Counted from the stretch's first letter, positions 7,246 to 16,286 are shown. The stretch: 64,000 nucleotides of DNA from Micromonospora sp. NBC_01699 (GCF_036250065.1 NZ_CP109199.1:7624001-7688000); one strand, 5' to 3'. The notes: generated by a model from the sequence alone, not told the origin. Translations and numbers: made by a program.

Positions 7246-8835
7246 TCAGAGGCCGATCCGGCCGGTGCCGGCGCCCGAGGTGACGATGGACTTCACGTTG
7301 CTGGCGGTGTCGAGCTGGTACGAGTACGGAATGCTGGCGACGCTGCCGCCGGTCTGCCCCGTGCCCGAGTTGACGAAGTGGTTGTTCCGGGCGACGAGGG
7401 TGCCGGGGCCCGAGTCGGCCTCGCCGAGGTGGTACGGGTCGGGCACGTTCTCGAAGTAGTTGCCCTCGACCAGCACGCCAGCGCCTTCGGTGGAGGCGAC
7501 GCCGTACCCGCTGTTGTTGTTGTAGTAGTTGTTGTAGACGTGGACCGGGTTGGCGAACCGCACCCGGGGGTTGCGCTGGGTGCTGCCGTCGAACCAGTTG
7601 TGGTGGTAGCTGACGCGCAGGTGGCCGATGTCCTGACTGCCGTTGTCGTCACTGTGGCCGAGCAGCATGTTCTTGTCGTGGCCGTAGACCCGGTTCCAGG
7701 AGACGGTGACGAAGTCGGAGCCGCGCTTGATGTCGACGGCGCCGTCGTACCCGTCGGTGAAGCTGTTGTGGTCGATCCAGATGTTGGTGGCCGATTCCTG
7801 GACGTTGATGGCGTCGTCGTCCCAGCCGCGGAAGTTCAGGTTCCGGATGATGACGTTGCGGTCGGCGTTGATGTTGAAGCCGCAGCCGGAGATGGTGGCA
7901 CCGGAGCCGACCCCGAGGATGGTCTTGTTCGACCGCACCCGGAGCATCCCGGAGCAGGAGATGGTGCCGGAGACCCGGATCACCGCCGCGCTGGTCGAGC
8001 CGAGCGCGGTGGTCAGTGCGCCCGCGTCGGAGACGGTGATCGGCGAGGCGTTGCCGCCGCCGGAGGTGCCGCCGTTCTGGGTGGCCCAGCCGACCAGCCC
8101 GGTCTGCGGCGGCAGGGTCGGGCCGGTGGTCGGCGGAGTGGTCGGCGGGTTCGTGGGCGGGTTCGTCGGTCCCGAGGTCGGCGGAGTGGTCGGCGTGGTG
8201 CCGCCGCCGCTGTCGACGCTGACGTCGTCGAAGACCGCGCTGGCGTACGTGGTGACCAGGGCGATCCGGCCGGCGCCCTGGGCGCTGTTGCTGCCGGAAC
8301 CGATCTGGCTGCCGTTGACGAAACCGCGGATGGTGCTGCCGCTCGCCTCCAGGCGCAGGGTGTACCAGGTGCCGGCGGAGACCGACACCGCGGCCGAGCC
8401 GATCACCGTGACCGCCCCGCCGTTGACCGCCTGCAACTCGGCCCGGCCGTTGTTGACCAGTGCCAGCCGGTACATCTTGGTCGCGCTGTTGGACCGGGAG
8501 GCGATGGCGACGACCCGGTTCGCGCCGTTGAACGCCAACGGCTTGACCCGGGCCTGCACCTGGTAGTCGGTCCAGCTCGTCTGGCCGGCGAAGGCACGGG
8601 CGAGCTCGCTGGTGGTGTTGCCCTGCTGGTAGGCGGCGCTACCGTCGGTCACCACCGACCAGTCGCCGCCGGATTTCGACCAGCCGTCGGCGTTGCCGTC
8701 GTTGAAGTTGTCCGCGAACAGGGTCGCGGCCTGCGCGGCGGTGGTCAGGCCGACGGTGAGTGCCACCGCCACACCGGCCGCGCCGAGCGCGACCAACAGG
8801 CCGCGCCGGTGCAGGCTTTTTCTTGGTAGGTGCAC
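7246..8835 (-). CDS. Secreted pectate lyase, PL1 family, with N-terminal concanavalin-like module
   Basis: 529 residues from a GTG start. That start is chosen because CGGAGGA lies directly upstream; the longer in-frame ATG at 8877 adds a non-signal-like stretch overlapping the preceding gene's terminator. Signal peptide to about residue 36 (AQAATLF), beta-sandwich module (DNFNDGNADGWSKSGGDW), Thr/Pro linker of TNPPTNPPTTPPT type, then PL1 domain. Motifs are IWIDHNSF, DGAVDIKRGSDFVTVSWN, NMLLGHSDDN, SYHHNWFDGS and QRNPRVRFA. Its catalytic domain resembles those of the double-domain lyase next door, consistent with tandem duplication. Confidence 0.93.
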   Translation of the reverse strand: MHLPRKSLHRRGLLVALGAAGVAVALTVGLTTAAQAATLFADNFNDGNADGWSKSGGDWSVVTDGSAAYQQGNTTSELARAFAGQTSWTDYQVQARVKPLAFNGANRVVAIASRSNSATKMYRLALVNNGRAELQAVNGGAVTVIGSAAVSVSAGTWYTLRLEASGSTIRGFVNGSQIGSGSNSAQGAGRIALVTTYASAVFDDVSVDSGGGTTPTTPPTSGPTNPPTNPPTTPPTTGPTLPPQTGLVGWATQNGGTSGGGNASPITVSDAGALTTALGSTSAAVIRVSGTISCSGMLRVRSNKTILGVGSGATISGCGFNINADRNVIIRNLNFRGWDDDAINVQESATNIWIDHNSFTDGYDGAVDIKRGSDFVTVSWNRVYGHDKNMLLGHSDDNGSQDIGHLRVSYHHNWFDGSTQRNPRVRFANPVHVYNNYYNNNSGYGVASTEGAGVLVEGNYFENVPDPYHLGEADSGPGTLVARNNHFVNSGTGQTGGSVASIPYSYQLDTASNVKSIVTSGAGTGRIGL

Positions 8836-8853
8836 GATTCCTCCGTTGCTGGT

Positions 8854-8886
8854 GGCGGGGCGACGGTCAGCGGCCACCGCCCCGCC
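8854..8886 (-). terminator. Hairpin terminator after the double-domain lyase
   Basis: GGCGGGGCG (8854-8862) pairs with CGCCCCGCC (8878-8886) across 15 nt, 22 bp after the stop of the gene ending at 8909. Confidence 0.65.
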
Positions 8887-8908
8887 GGTATGGGACGGGT
8901 CTGGTGGG

Positions 8909-11482
8909 TCAGGGGTTGATGCGGCCGGCGCCGGCGCCGGCGGTGACTATCGACTTGACGTTGGCCGCCGCGTCCGTGCTGTAGGCGTACGGGATGGCGA
9001 CGACGTCGCCGGCGCTCTCGGGGGCACCGGAGTTGACGAAGAAGTTGTTGCGCTGGACCAGGTCGCCCGGGTCGGACTCGGCGTAGCCGACAGCGGTCGG
9101 CCGGGTCACGTTCTCGAAGTAGTTCCCCTCGACCAGCACGCCCGCGCCCATCGTGGACGCGACGCCGTAGTCGGCGCCGAAGTAGTAGTTGTTGAAAACG
9201 TGCACCGGGTCACCGAACCGGACCCGAGGGTGCCGTTCCTTACTGCCGTCGAACCAGTTGTGGTGGTACGTCACCCGCAGCTTGCCGATGTCGGCGGTGT
9301 GCCCGTCGTCGTGACCGAGCAGCATGCTCTTGGTGTGGTTGACCACCCGGTTCCAGGAGACGGTGACGAAGTCGGACTCCCGCTTCACGTCGACGGCGCC
9401 GTCGTAGCCGGCGTCGAAGGTGTTGTGGTCGATCCAGACGTTCCGCGAGCCCTGCACGTTGATCGCGTCGTCGTCCCAGCCCCGGAAGGTGAGGTTGCGG
9501 ATGATGACATTGGTCGCGGAGCTGACGTTCAGCCCGTTGTCCAGGGTCGCGTTGGTGCCGACGCCGAGCACTGTCTTGTTCGACCGGACGTCGTTCATGG
9601 TGTCGGGCATGCTGAGCGAGCCCTGCACCCGGATGGTCAGCGGTGACGACGACTCCAGGGCGTCGGCGAGCGCCTGACCGGTGGTGACCGTGACGGTCGC
9701 GCCGCCGGCACCGCCGGTGGTGCCGCCGTTCTGCGCGGCCCAGCCGATCAGGCCGGTCTGCGGCGGGCCGGTCGGCGGGGGTGTGGTGGCCGGCGGGGTG
9801 GTCGCCGGGGGCGTGGTGGCCGGCGGGGTGGTGGCGGGCGGAGTGGTCGGGCCGCCGGGCAGCCCGACCTTGCCGACCCCGGCCTGCGCGGTCACCACGG
9901 CCTTCGTGTCACAAGCGGTGCCGATCGTGTACGGGTACGGCGGGTCAGTGACGCTGCCGCCGGTCTGTCCGGCGCCGGAGTTGACGAAGCAGTTGTTCCG
10001 GGCGACCAGCCGGCCGTCCCCGGACGAGGCTTCACCCAGGTGGTACGGGTCGTCGACGTTCTCGAAGTAGTTGCCCTCGACGATGACGCCGGAGTCCTCG
10101 GTGGCGGCGACGCCGTAGTTGCCGGTGTTCAGGTAGTAGTTGCTGTAGACGTGCACCTGGTCGCCGAAGCGGACCCTCGGGTTGCGCTGGTTGGTGTTGT
10201 CGAAGAAGTTGTGGTGGTAGCTGACCTTCAACCGGCCGACGTCCTGGGCGGCGTTGCCGTCGTCGTGGCCGAGCAGCATGTTCTTGTCGGTTCCGTCGGC
10301 GTGGTTGTACGAGATGGTGACGTACGACGAGCCGCGCTTGACGTCGACGCCGCCGTCGAAGCCGGTGGTCCAGGTGTTGTGGTCGATCCAGATGTGGTGC
10401 GAGAACATCTGGACGTTGATGCCGTCATCGGCCCAGTTCCGGAAGTTCAGGTTCCGCACGATGACGTTGTGTACGGCGTTCGCCGGCGGTGCGGTGATCG
10501 CGTTGTCGATCGGCAGGCCGATGTTGAGCCCGCCGCCGGTGAAGCCGGAGTTGGCGCCGAGGCCGACGATGGTCTTGTCGGAGCTGACCTCGTGCATCGG
10601 TCCGGGCAGCGCGATCAGGCCACTGACCTGGATGATCTTCGGTCCGACCGAGGCCGCCTCGGCGATGAACTGGGCGGCGGTGGTGACGGTGACGGTCGGG
10701 CCGCCCGCGCCGCCGGTGGTGCCGTTCTGGCCCCACGCGTCGACCGAGGCCCAGCCGTCGGCGACGTTGCTGCCCGGGTTTCCGGGCGGCGTCGGCGTCG
10801 GGGTGGTCGGGGTCGGGCCCGGCGTGGTCGGGGTCGGCGTGGGGTCGACCCCACCGGAGGAGACCAGCACGTTGTCGAAGTTGGCCGAGGCGTTGAAGGT
10901 GGCCACGCCGATCCGGCCGGTGGCGTACTGGCTGTCGGTGCCCTCGGCGAGCAGGGTGCCGTTGACGTAGCCCCGCAGCGAGCTGCCGTTGACGTCGAGC
11001 CGCACCGTGTACGTGGTGCCGACGCTCACCGACACGCTGCCGGTGTCCAGGGTGGTCGAGGAGCCGCCGGAGAGCCGCTTGAGTTCGACCGTGTTGTTGC
11101 TGCGCAGGGCCAGGTAGTAGTAGCTGGTGCTGCTCTGCACCCGGGCCAGCAGGGCGACGAACCGGTTGGAACCGTTGAACGCGGTCGGCTTGATGGTCGC
11201 CTGGACCGAGTAGTTGGTCCAGCTCGCCGTACCGGCGATCGAGCGGGCGTCGCTGCTGGTGCCGCTCTGCCGGTAGACGCGGGAGCCGTCGGTGGCGACC
11301 GACCAACTGCCGCCGGACGGGGTCCAGCCGGTGGAGTTGCCGTCCTCGAAGTCGTCGGAGAAGAGCGTCGCGGCGTAGGCGGTGGCGCCCATGCCGAGGG
11401 CGAGGGCGACCGCGGCGACCGCGGCGCCGATCGCGATCAGGAGACCGCGGCGATGTCTGCGCCGGGTTTCGGTGGTTTCCAC
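8909..11482 (-). CDS. Secreted bifunctional-type pectate lyase with two PL1 catalytic domains
   Basis: 857 residues. GTG start at 11482 with AAGGAGG 4 nt upstream. Signal peptide to about residue 37, one concanavalin-like module (about 38-208), a PT-rich linker, a first PL1 domain (about 240-540: IWIDHNTW, NMLLGHDDGN, QRNPRVRFG), a second linker of repeated PPATT units, and a second PL1 domain (about 575-857: VWIDHNTF, SMLLGHDDGH, ERHPRVRFG). Both domains keep the WIDH, LLGH and RxPRVRFG landmarks, so both may be active. Such doubling could allow processive or complementary cleavage of pectin, but that is inference. Confidence 0.92.
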   Translation of the reverse strand: METTETRRRHRRGLLIAIGAAVAAVALALGMGATAYAATLFSDDFEDGNSTGWTPSGGSWSVATDGSRVYRQSGTSSDARSIAGTASWTNYSVQATIKPTAFNGSNRFVALLARVQSSTSYYYLALRSNNTVELKRLSGGSSTTLDTGSVSVSVGTTYTVRLDVNGSSLRGYVNGTLLAEGTDSQYATGRIGVATFNASANFDNVLVSSGGVDPTPTPTTPGPTPTTPTPTPPGNPGSNVADGWASVDAWGQNGTTGGAGGPTVTVTTAAQFIAEAASVGPKIIQVSGLIALPGPMHEVSSDKTIVGLGANSGFTGGGLNIGLPIDNAITAPPANAVHNVIVRNLNFRNWADDGINVQMFSHHIWIDHNTWTTGFDGGVDVKRGSSYVTISYNHADGTDKNMLLGHDDGNAAQDVGRLKVSYHHNFFDNTNQRNPRVRFGDQVHVYSNYYLNTGNYGVAATEDSGVIVEGNYFENVDDPYHLGEASSGDGRLVARNNCFVNSGAGQTGGSVTDPPYPYTIGTACDTKAVVTAQAGVGKVGLPGGPTTPPATTPPATTPPATTPPATTPPPTGPPQTGLIGWAAQNGGTTGGAGGATVTVTTGQALADALESSSPLTIRVQGSLSMPDTMNDVRSNKTVLGVGTNATLDNGLNVSSATNVIIRNLTFRGWDDDAINVQGSRNVWIDHNTFDAGYDGAVDVKRESDFVTVSWNRVVNHTKSMLLGHDDGHTADIGKLRVTYHHNWFDGSKERHPRVRFGDPVHVFNNYYFGADYGVASTMGAGVLVEGNYFENVTRPTAVGYAESDPGDLVQRNNFFVNSGAPESAGDVVAIPYAYSTDAAANVKSIVTAGAGAGRINP
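9779..9849. repeat. 15-bp tandem repeats encoding the PPATT linker
   Basis: About four to five imperfect copies of a GC-rich 15-bp unit of the type GTGGTGGCCGGCGGG lie inside the double-domain lyase gene. They encode repeated Pro-Pro-Ala-Thr-Thr, a flexible linker between the two catalytic domains. Confidence 0.8.
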
Positions 11483-11498
11483 TGAACCTCCTTGGTGG

Positions 11499-11541
11499 CT
11501 ATCCGCCCAGGCGGGACGGATAGATCGATGAGTTTCGATCT
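11499..11541. promoter_or_regulatory. Two inverted repeats upstream of the double-domain lyase
   Basis: CTATCCG (11499-11505) and CGGATAG (11517-11523) can form a leader hairpin. Immediately beyond, AGATCGA-TGAGTT-TCGATCT (11522-11541) is an operator-sized palindrome about 40 bp upstream of the GTG start. The second resembles a regulator-binding site, but its sequence differs from the LacI-type operator at 21921. Confidence 0.4.
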
Positions 11542-11669
11542 TTGCGGGTAGGGTTCGCCCCCGTGGAAAGGACAGCCACCCGGCCCACTCGGATCGGTCG
11601 GCGCCACGCCGGGAGGGGTGCGGGAGAACCGGGCTGACTCGCCCGTACCCGCTCCCGGCGCGCACCGGA

Positions 11670-11692
11670 GGGGTCGGCCGACGGCCGACCCC
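11670..11692 (-). terminator. Hairpin terminator after pectate lyase gene
   Basis: GGGGTCGGCC (11670-11679) pairs with GGCCGACCCC (11683-11692) over a 3-nt loop, 10 bp after the minus-strand lyase stop at 11702. Confidence 0.7.
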
Positions 11693-11701
11693 CGACGGCC
11701 G

Positions 11702-13324
11702 TCAGAGGCCGATCTTGCCCGTGCCGGATCCGGCCATCACGACCGCCTTGATGCTGTTGGGATCGGTGACCGTGTAGCTGTAGTAGGTGCTCGGCTCCTG
11801 CACCGTGCCGCCGGAGTCACCCGGCTCACTCGTGCCGACGAGGACGTTGTTCCGGGCCACCAGCCGACCCCGGTCACCGGCGTAGCTGATCGACCAGGGC
11901 ACCTCGACGTCCTCGAAGTAGTTGCCCTCCACGATGCAGCCGGAGTCCATCTGGCAGGCGACGCCAACATCGGTGTTGTAGACGAAGTAGTTGTTGAACA
12001 CGTGCACCGGCTCACCGAACCGGACCCGCGGATTGCGCTGCGGCGTACGGTCGAACCAGTTGTTGTGGTACGTCACCTTCAGGTATCCGGTGTCCTGGGC
12101 CGCGTTGCTGTCGTCGTGACCGAGCAGCATGTTCTTGGTGTGGTGATGGGTGTGGTTCCAGGAGACAGTGACGTAGCTGGACCCCCGCTTGATGTCGATC
12201 AGGCCGTCGTAGCCGGTCGACAGGTCGTTGTGGTCGATCCAGACGTGGTGCGAGTGCTGCTGCACGTTGACCGCGTCGTCCACCGTGTTGCGGAAGTTCA
12301 GGTTCCGCACGATGACGTTGTGCACCGCGTTGGCCGGCGGAACGGTGACATCGCTCGACGGCAGGCCGATGTTCAGCCCACCACCGGTGATCCCGGAGCT
12401 GGCGCCGACGCCGACGATGGTCTTGTCGCTGGTCACGTCGTGCATCGGGCCGGGCAGCGCGATCATGCCGCTGACCCGGATGTTGAGCGGCCCGGACTGG
12501 GCGATCGCGGCGAGCAGCTCGGCCGGGGTGTCGACGGTCACGGTTGGGCCACCGGCCCCACCGGTGGTGCCGTTCTGCCCGAGCGCGTTAACCGAGGCGA
12601 AACCGATCGGCGGGGCGCCCGGATCCAGCGGCGGCTCGGTCGGCGGCAGCGTCGGGCCGGTGGTCGGCCCGGTCGTCGGCGGGGGCCCGGTGACCGTCGC
12701 CACCTCGACGTCGTCGAACGAGGCGCTGGCGTACGAGGTGGCCAGCCCGGCCCGGCCGGAGCTGAAGCCGGCGTCGGTGGCCTGGACCGCCAGGTTGCCG
12801 TTGACGTACCCGCGCAGTGAGCTGCCGACGGCGTCCAGCCGCAGGGTCGCCCAGCTGCCGACCGGCACCGACGCCGAGCCGGTGCCGAGCGCGACCGGGT
12901 CGCCGCCGGCCCGCTTGACCAGTTGCACCGCGCCGCCGCTGGTCACCACCAGGGCGTAGTAGCTGCTGCTGCTCTGCGCGCGGGCGACCACGCCGACGTG
13001 CCGGTTGGCACCGTTGTAGCCGGTCGGCCGCACCCGCGCCTGCACGCCGTAGTCGGTCCAGCTCGGCTGCCCGACCAGGGTGCGGGCGTCGCTGCTCTGA
13101 CCGGTCTGGCGGTAGACGAGCGAGCCGTCGGTCACCACCGACCAGCTACCGCCGGACTTCGACCAGCCGTTGGAGTTGCCGTCCTCGAAGGTGTCCGACA
13201 GCAGCGTGTCGGCGAACGCGTACGGCATCCCGTAGGTCACCGCGGCGACGCTGAGGGCGCCGGCGGCGACCGTCGCGGCAAGCAGCCGCCAGGTCGGTCG
13301 TCCCCGGGTCCGGATCGATTTCAC
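11702..13324 (-). CDS. Secreted pectate lyase, PL1 family, with N-terminal concanavalin-like module
   Basis: 540 residues from GTG, with AGGAGG 6 nt upstream. Signal peptide to about residue 38 (cleavage after YAFA), beta-sandwich module (DTFEDGNSNGWSKSGGSW), Thr/Pro linker, PL1 domain. Key motifs are VWIDHNDL, DGLIDIKRGSSYVTVSWN, NMLLGHDDSN, TYHNNWFDRT and QRNPRVRFG. Cysteines in VACQMDSGCIVEGNYF may form a disulfide. Its catalytic domain is closest in feel to the first catalytic domain of the 857-residue neighbour (shared NVIVRNLNFRN and GGGLNIGLP). Confidence 0.93.
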   Translation of the reverse strand: MKSIRTRGRPTWRLLAATVAAGALSVAAVTYGMPYAFADTLLSDTFEDGNSNGWSKSGGSWSVVTDGSLVYRQTGQSSDARTLVGQPSWTDYGVQARVRPTGYNGANRHVGVVARAQSSSSYYALVVTSGGAVQLVKRAGGDPVALGTGSASVPVGSWATLRLDAVGSSLRGYVNGNLAVQATDAGFSSGRAGLATSYASASFDDVEVATVTGPPPTTGPTTGPTLPPTEPPLDPGAPPIGFASVNALGQNGTTGGAGGPTVTVDTPAELLAAIAQSGPLNIRVSGMIALPGPMHDVTSDKTIVGVGASSGITGGGLNIGLPSSDVTVPPANAVHNVIVRNLNFRNTVDDAVNVQQHSHHVWIDHNDLSTGYDGLIDIKRGSSYVTVSWNHTHHHTKNMLLGHDDSNAAQDTGYLKVTYHNNWFDRTPQRNPRVRFGEPVHVFNNYFVYNTDVGVACQMDSGCIVEGNYFEDVEVPWSISYAGDRGRLVARNNVLVGTSEPGDSGGTVQEPSTYYSYTVTDPNSIKAVVMAGSGTGKIGL

Positions 13325-13406
13325 AGTGGGCCTCCTGTGGTGGTGGGACGGGGTTGGGTGTGACTGGACGGGGTTTGGTGTGTGGTGGAACGGGTGTGAG
13401 TGCGGT

Positions 13407-13440
13407 GGGAGGGGCCGACCGGGAGCGGCGGGCCCCTCCC
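13407..13440 (-). terminator. Hairpin terminator after pectate lyase gene
   Basis: GGGAGGGGCC (13407-13416) pairs with GGCCCCTCCC (13431-13440), 7 bp after the stop of the minus-strand gene ending at 13447. Confidence 0.7.
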
Positions 13441-13446
13441 GGCGGG

Positions 13447-14799
13447 TCAGACGGGGAGACGGTTGGCGCCGGCGAGGAGCTGGACCGCCAGCGGGACCAA
13501 CGCGGTGGGCAGGGGCGGAGCGGCGCGCAGGGTGGGGGTCCAGCCGGCGTCCGCGCCCAGGTCCGGTTCGTGGGTGCTGTTGTACGCGTCGAGCAGGCTC
13601 GTCGGCCGGGGCCAGCCGCCATCGGTACGGACCCAGCTACCGCGCTCGGTGACCGCGGTGCCGCCCCAGTCGTAGAGCAGGTCCGCGGGCGCGATCCCGT
13701 CGGACAGCGCGAAGAAGTTGTTCTCCGCGTAGAGGGCCGCCTGGACGCCGACGCCGAGCGCGTACTGGAAGTCGGCACCGCTGGCGAGCTGGTAGTGGTT
13801 GTTGTAGAGGTCGACCTGGCCGAACCGCACCCGGGGCAGGCGCTGGAGGGTGCCGGCGAACAGGTTGTGGTGCAGGGTGACGTTCAGCCGGCCGACGTCC
13901 GGGCCGACCGTGTTCGACGAGCCGATCAGCATCACCTTGTCCCGGTCGGTGAACCGGTTGTAGGAGACGGTGACCCGGCTGGCGGTGTGGGTGATGTCCA
14001 GCGACCCGTCGTGCACCTGGTACGGCCGACCGAAGTAGACCGGCTGCGCCGAGTCCGGGTTGTCGCCGTCGGTGAAGGTGCTGTGGTCGACCCAGACGTT
14101 CTCGCTGCGGCGTACCGAGACCAGGTCGAACTGGGAGTTCCAGTTGCCGTTCTCGCCGTCGGTCGGCGCCCAGGCCGGGAAGCAGTCGCGGGCGTCGTCG
14201 AAGGTGAGGTTGCGGACGATCGAGTTGCTCGCACCGTCGAGCATCAGGGTCAGCCCGGTCAGTGTGGCCCCGTGCAGCCCGACGATGGTGGTGTTCGGCC
14301 CGACGTTGATCTGGGTCTGCCGGGTCTGGTTCGCCACCGACCGCACCCGGGCCGCCTCCAGCGGTCCGCTGGGCGCCACCCGCCCCCACACCGCCGGGTC
14401 GTACGCGGCCAGATAGGCGGGCAGGCTGTATTCCGGATCGGCCAGGTCGGTACAGTCCAACAGTGTCCCGTCGGCGGCTTCGAAACCGTCGACGGAACCC
14501 CGGACGTAGATTATCTTCGGGGTGGCGTTGGTTCGGTTGGTGGCATTGTCACCACCGAGCGCGGCCACCAGTTCGGTACGGCTGTCGACCACGTGGATCT
14601 GGTCCTCGGCGGCGGCCGAACCGCCGGTAGTACCAGGTCCGGCGGCGGCCCAGCCGTCATTCACCGGCAGTGCCTGCCGGCCCAGCAGACGGGCTCCCCA
14701 GGACAGTCGGTCATCCGATCCAGCTGCGGTTACGGCCGTTCCCGGCACTACCGCGAGCGAGATCCCCACCAGGACGGCGGTCAACCTGATCAGTCGCAT
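13447..14799 (-). CDS. Secreted pectate lyase, PL1 family, single catalytic domain
   Basis: 450 residues. The ATG at 14799 has GGAGAG 5 nt upstream. Signal peptide to about residue 25 (VVPGTAVTAAG). It lacks the concanavalin-like module of the other four genes' products and starts the PL1 region early (NDGWAAAGPGTTGGSAAAED). Motifs are VWVDHSTF, DGSLDITHTASRVTVSYN, VMLIGSSNT, TLHHNLFAGT and QRLPRVRFG. A longer insertion around PEYSLPAYLAAYDPAVWG is typical of Bacillus/Dickeya-type PL1 enzymes that act on polygalacturonate. It is the first lyase gene downstream of the promoter region at 14853-14896. Confidence 0.92.
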   Translation of the reverse strand: MRLIRLTAVLVGISLAVVPGTAVTAAGSDDRLSWGARLLGRQALPVNDGWAAAGPGTTGGSAAAEDQIHVVDSRTELVAALGGDNATNRTNATPKIIYVRGSVDGFEAADGTLLDCTDLADPEYSLPAYLAAYDPAVWGRVAPSGPLEAARVRSVANQTRQTQINVGPNTTIVGLHGATLTGLTLMLDGASNSIVRNLTFDDARDCFPAWAPTDGENGNWNSQFDLVSVRRSENVWVDHSTFTDGDNPDSAQPVYFGRPYQVHDGSLDITHTASRVTVSYNRFTDRDKVMLIGSSNTVGPDVGRLNVTLHHNLFAGTLQRLPRVRFGQVDLYNNHYQLASGADFQYALGVGVQAALYAENNFFALSDGIAPADLLYDWGGTAVTERGSWVRTDGGWPRPTSLLDAYNSTHEPDLGADAGWTPTLRAAPPLPTALVPLAVQLLAGANRLPV

Positions 14800-14852
14800 C
14801 TGCACTCTCCGCGTCTGCCTGTCGATTCGCGGTTCCGTAACGCGTACGAAAC

Positions 14853-14947
14853 CTGTTCACAAACAGACGGTAAGGATTCGCAGTCATAAGAGTCAATGCG
14901 CTGCGTGTGCAGATATGTTGCATAGAATGGAGGCAATATTAATTGCC
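14853..14947 (-). promoter_or_regulatory. Promoter and palindromes upstream of the first pectate lyase gene
   Basis: Minus-strand -35 TTGACT (14896-14891), 18-nt spacer, -10 TACCGT (14872-14867). CTGTT-CACA-AACAG (14853-14866) adjoins the -10 box where a repressor could act. A second small palindrome, GGCAAT-ATTA-ATTGCC (14932-14947), lies upstream in a strikingly AT-rich stretch for this genome. Confidence 0.5.
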
Positions 14948-15038
14948 CCGGCCGCCCGTCGGCCGAGAAGTGGGTATTCGGTCCGATTCTTACCGCACGA
15001 CTGCCCCGGTGATTTGCAGTCCGTTTTCCGTACGTCGC

Positions 15039-16286
15039 TCAGCCATTGCCCGTCTCCTCGCCCAGCGCCACCCGGTACGGCTCGACCGCCCACGGCACGC
15101 CCAACTCCCGCAGCAGCGCACCGGACTCGGCGGCCCGCCGCAGCACCCCGTTCACCCCCCGGATCGACCACACCCGGTCCGGCCCCGCACCCGTACCGAC
15201 CACGGTTTCCCCGCCGAGCAGGGTCGGCTCGGGGGCCGCGTGGATCGCCTCGATCAGGGCGGTGAAGCCCGCCGTCCGGTCCAGTGGCACGATCAGCGGC
15301 ACCCCGTCCGGGTCGGCCCTGTGCTCCAGCAGGTTCGCCAGCAACCCCACCCGACCGGGGACCGCACGCGGCTCCGGGTCACCCGGTAGCAGCAGCCGGT
15401 CGGTCGGATACTCCAGCACCGCCCGACCCGCCGTACCGTGCACGATCACCTCGCCCGGGATGAACTCCTCCCCGGCCAGGGTCACCGCCGCCACCACCGG
15501 CAGCCCGCCACGCAGCGTCACCCGCAGGGAGGCGGTGTCGTCCACCTCGATCGGCCGGGTCCGGTACCGCTCCAGCTCGACCGCCACCGGCTCTGCCGCT
15601 CGTCCCCTCAATTCGGCGGCGGCTACCGCGAGGCACTGCATGAGGGCGTGCGCCAGCGGATTGACCAGCGCGCCGTCGAGCACCGGGCGCCCGTCGAGGC
15701 TGCGCCGACCGGCCCATCGGGAGCGGGCGTAGTAGGCGTCGGTGCGCTGCCAGGAGGCGACCGTGGCGATGCCGGTGACCGTACCGAGCCGGCCGTCGGC
15801 GACGGCGGCGAGCAGTTCCACCAGGGCCGCCGAGCCGAGCGCCTGGAAGCCGACCTGGACCGCCCGGCCCTCGGCCGCCCTCACCAGTGTCCGGTGCTCG
15901 GCCAGGTTCAGCACCGGTGGCTTCTCCAGCAGCAAATCGGCGCCGGACGCGAGCACGTCCAGGGCGATCGGCAGGTGTGTGTGCGGCGGCGTACAGACGA
16001 CCACCACCTCCGGCCGGACGGCCCGGAGCATCTCGCGGTGGTCGGTGAAGACCGCCGCGGTCTCGGCGGCGCCCGCGTCCGGCAACGGCTCCACCGGCCG
16101 TACGTCGACCAGCGCGACCAGTCGCAGCCGGCCGGCGGCGCCCAGCTCGGCGATAACCTGTCGGTGCCAGTGGCCGTGGCCGCTGGCACCGATCAACGCC
16201 ACCCGAGGCGGCCCGGATCCCGTCCCGTCTCGTCCATCCGCGACCCCGGGCCCCGTCCTGTCCTGTCCGTTCGCGATCCCGGTCAC
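15039..16286 (-). CDS. Gfo/Idh/MocA-family oxidoreductase
   Basis: 415 residues. An N-terminal Rossmann fold (VALIGASGHGHWHRQVI, about 30-46), VVVVCTPPHTHLPIALDVL, and the catalytic-site Lys in LLLEKPPVLN are standard for NAD(P)-dependent Gfo/Idh/MocA sugar oxidoreductases. The substrate cannot be read from sequence. The GTG start overlaps the preceding fructuronate reductase stop by 4 bp (GTGA), placing it last in the uronate operon. A sugar- or uronate-related dehydrogenase or epimerase role is inferred from context. Confidence 0.85.
   Translation of the reverse strand: MTGIANGQDRTGPGVADGRDGTGSGPPRVALIGASGHGHWHRQVIAELGAAGRLRLVALVDVRPVEPLPDAGAAETAAVFTDHREMLRAVRPEVVVVCTPPHTHLPIALDVLASGADLLLEKPPVLNLAEHRTLVRAAEGRAVQVGFQALGSAALVELLAAVADGRLGTVTGIATVASWQRTDAYYARSRWAGRRSLDGRPVLDGALVNPLAHALMQCLAVAAAELRGRAAEPVAVELERYRTRPIEVDDTASLRVTLRGGLPVVAAVTLAGEEFIPGEVIVHGTAGRAVLEYPTDRLLLPGDPEPRAVPGRVGLLANLLEHRADPDGVPLIVPLDRTAGFTALIEAIHAAPEPTLLGGETVVGTGAGPDRVWSIRGVNGVLRRAAESGALLRELGVPWAVEPYRVALGEETGNG

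Noticed and set aside
9779-9849. Regular short repeats that might be CRISPR-like.
   Set aside because: 15-bp contiguous units inside a coding frame without spacers; they encode a PPATT linker. The same applies to 28781-28875 and 61681-61749.
5797-13363. Several long plus-strand frames opposite the pectate lyases.
   Set aside because: Val/Asp/Gly-rich antisense shadows of the Asn/Asp-rich lyase frames, with no start signals or domains.
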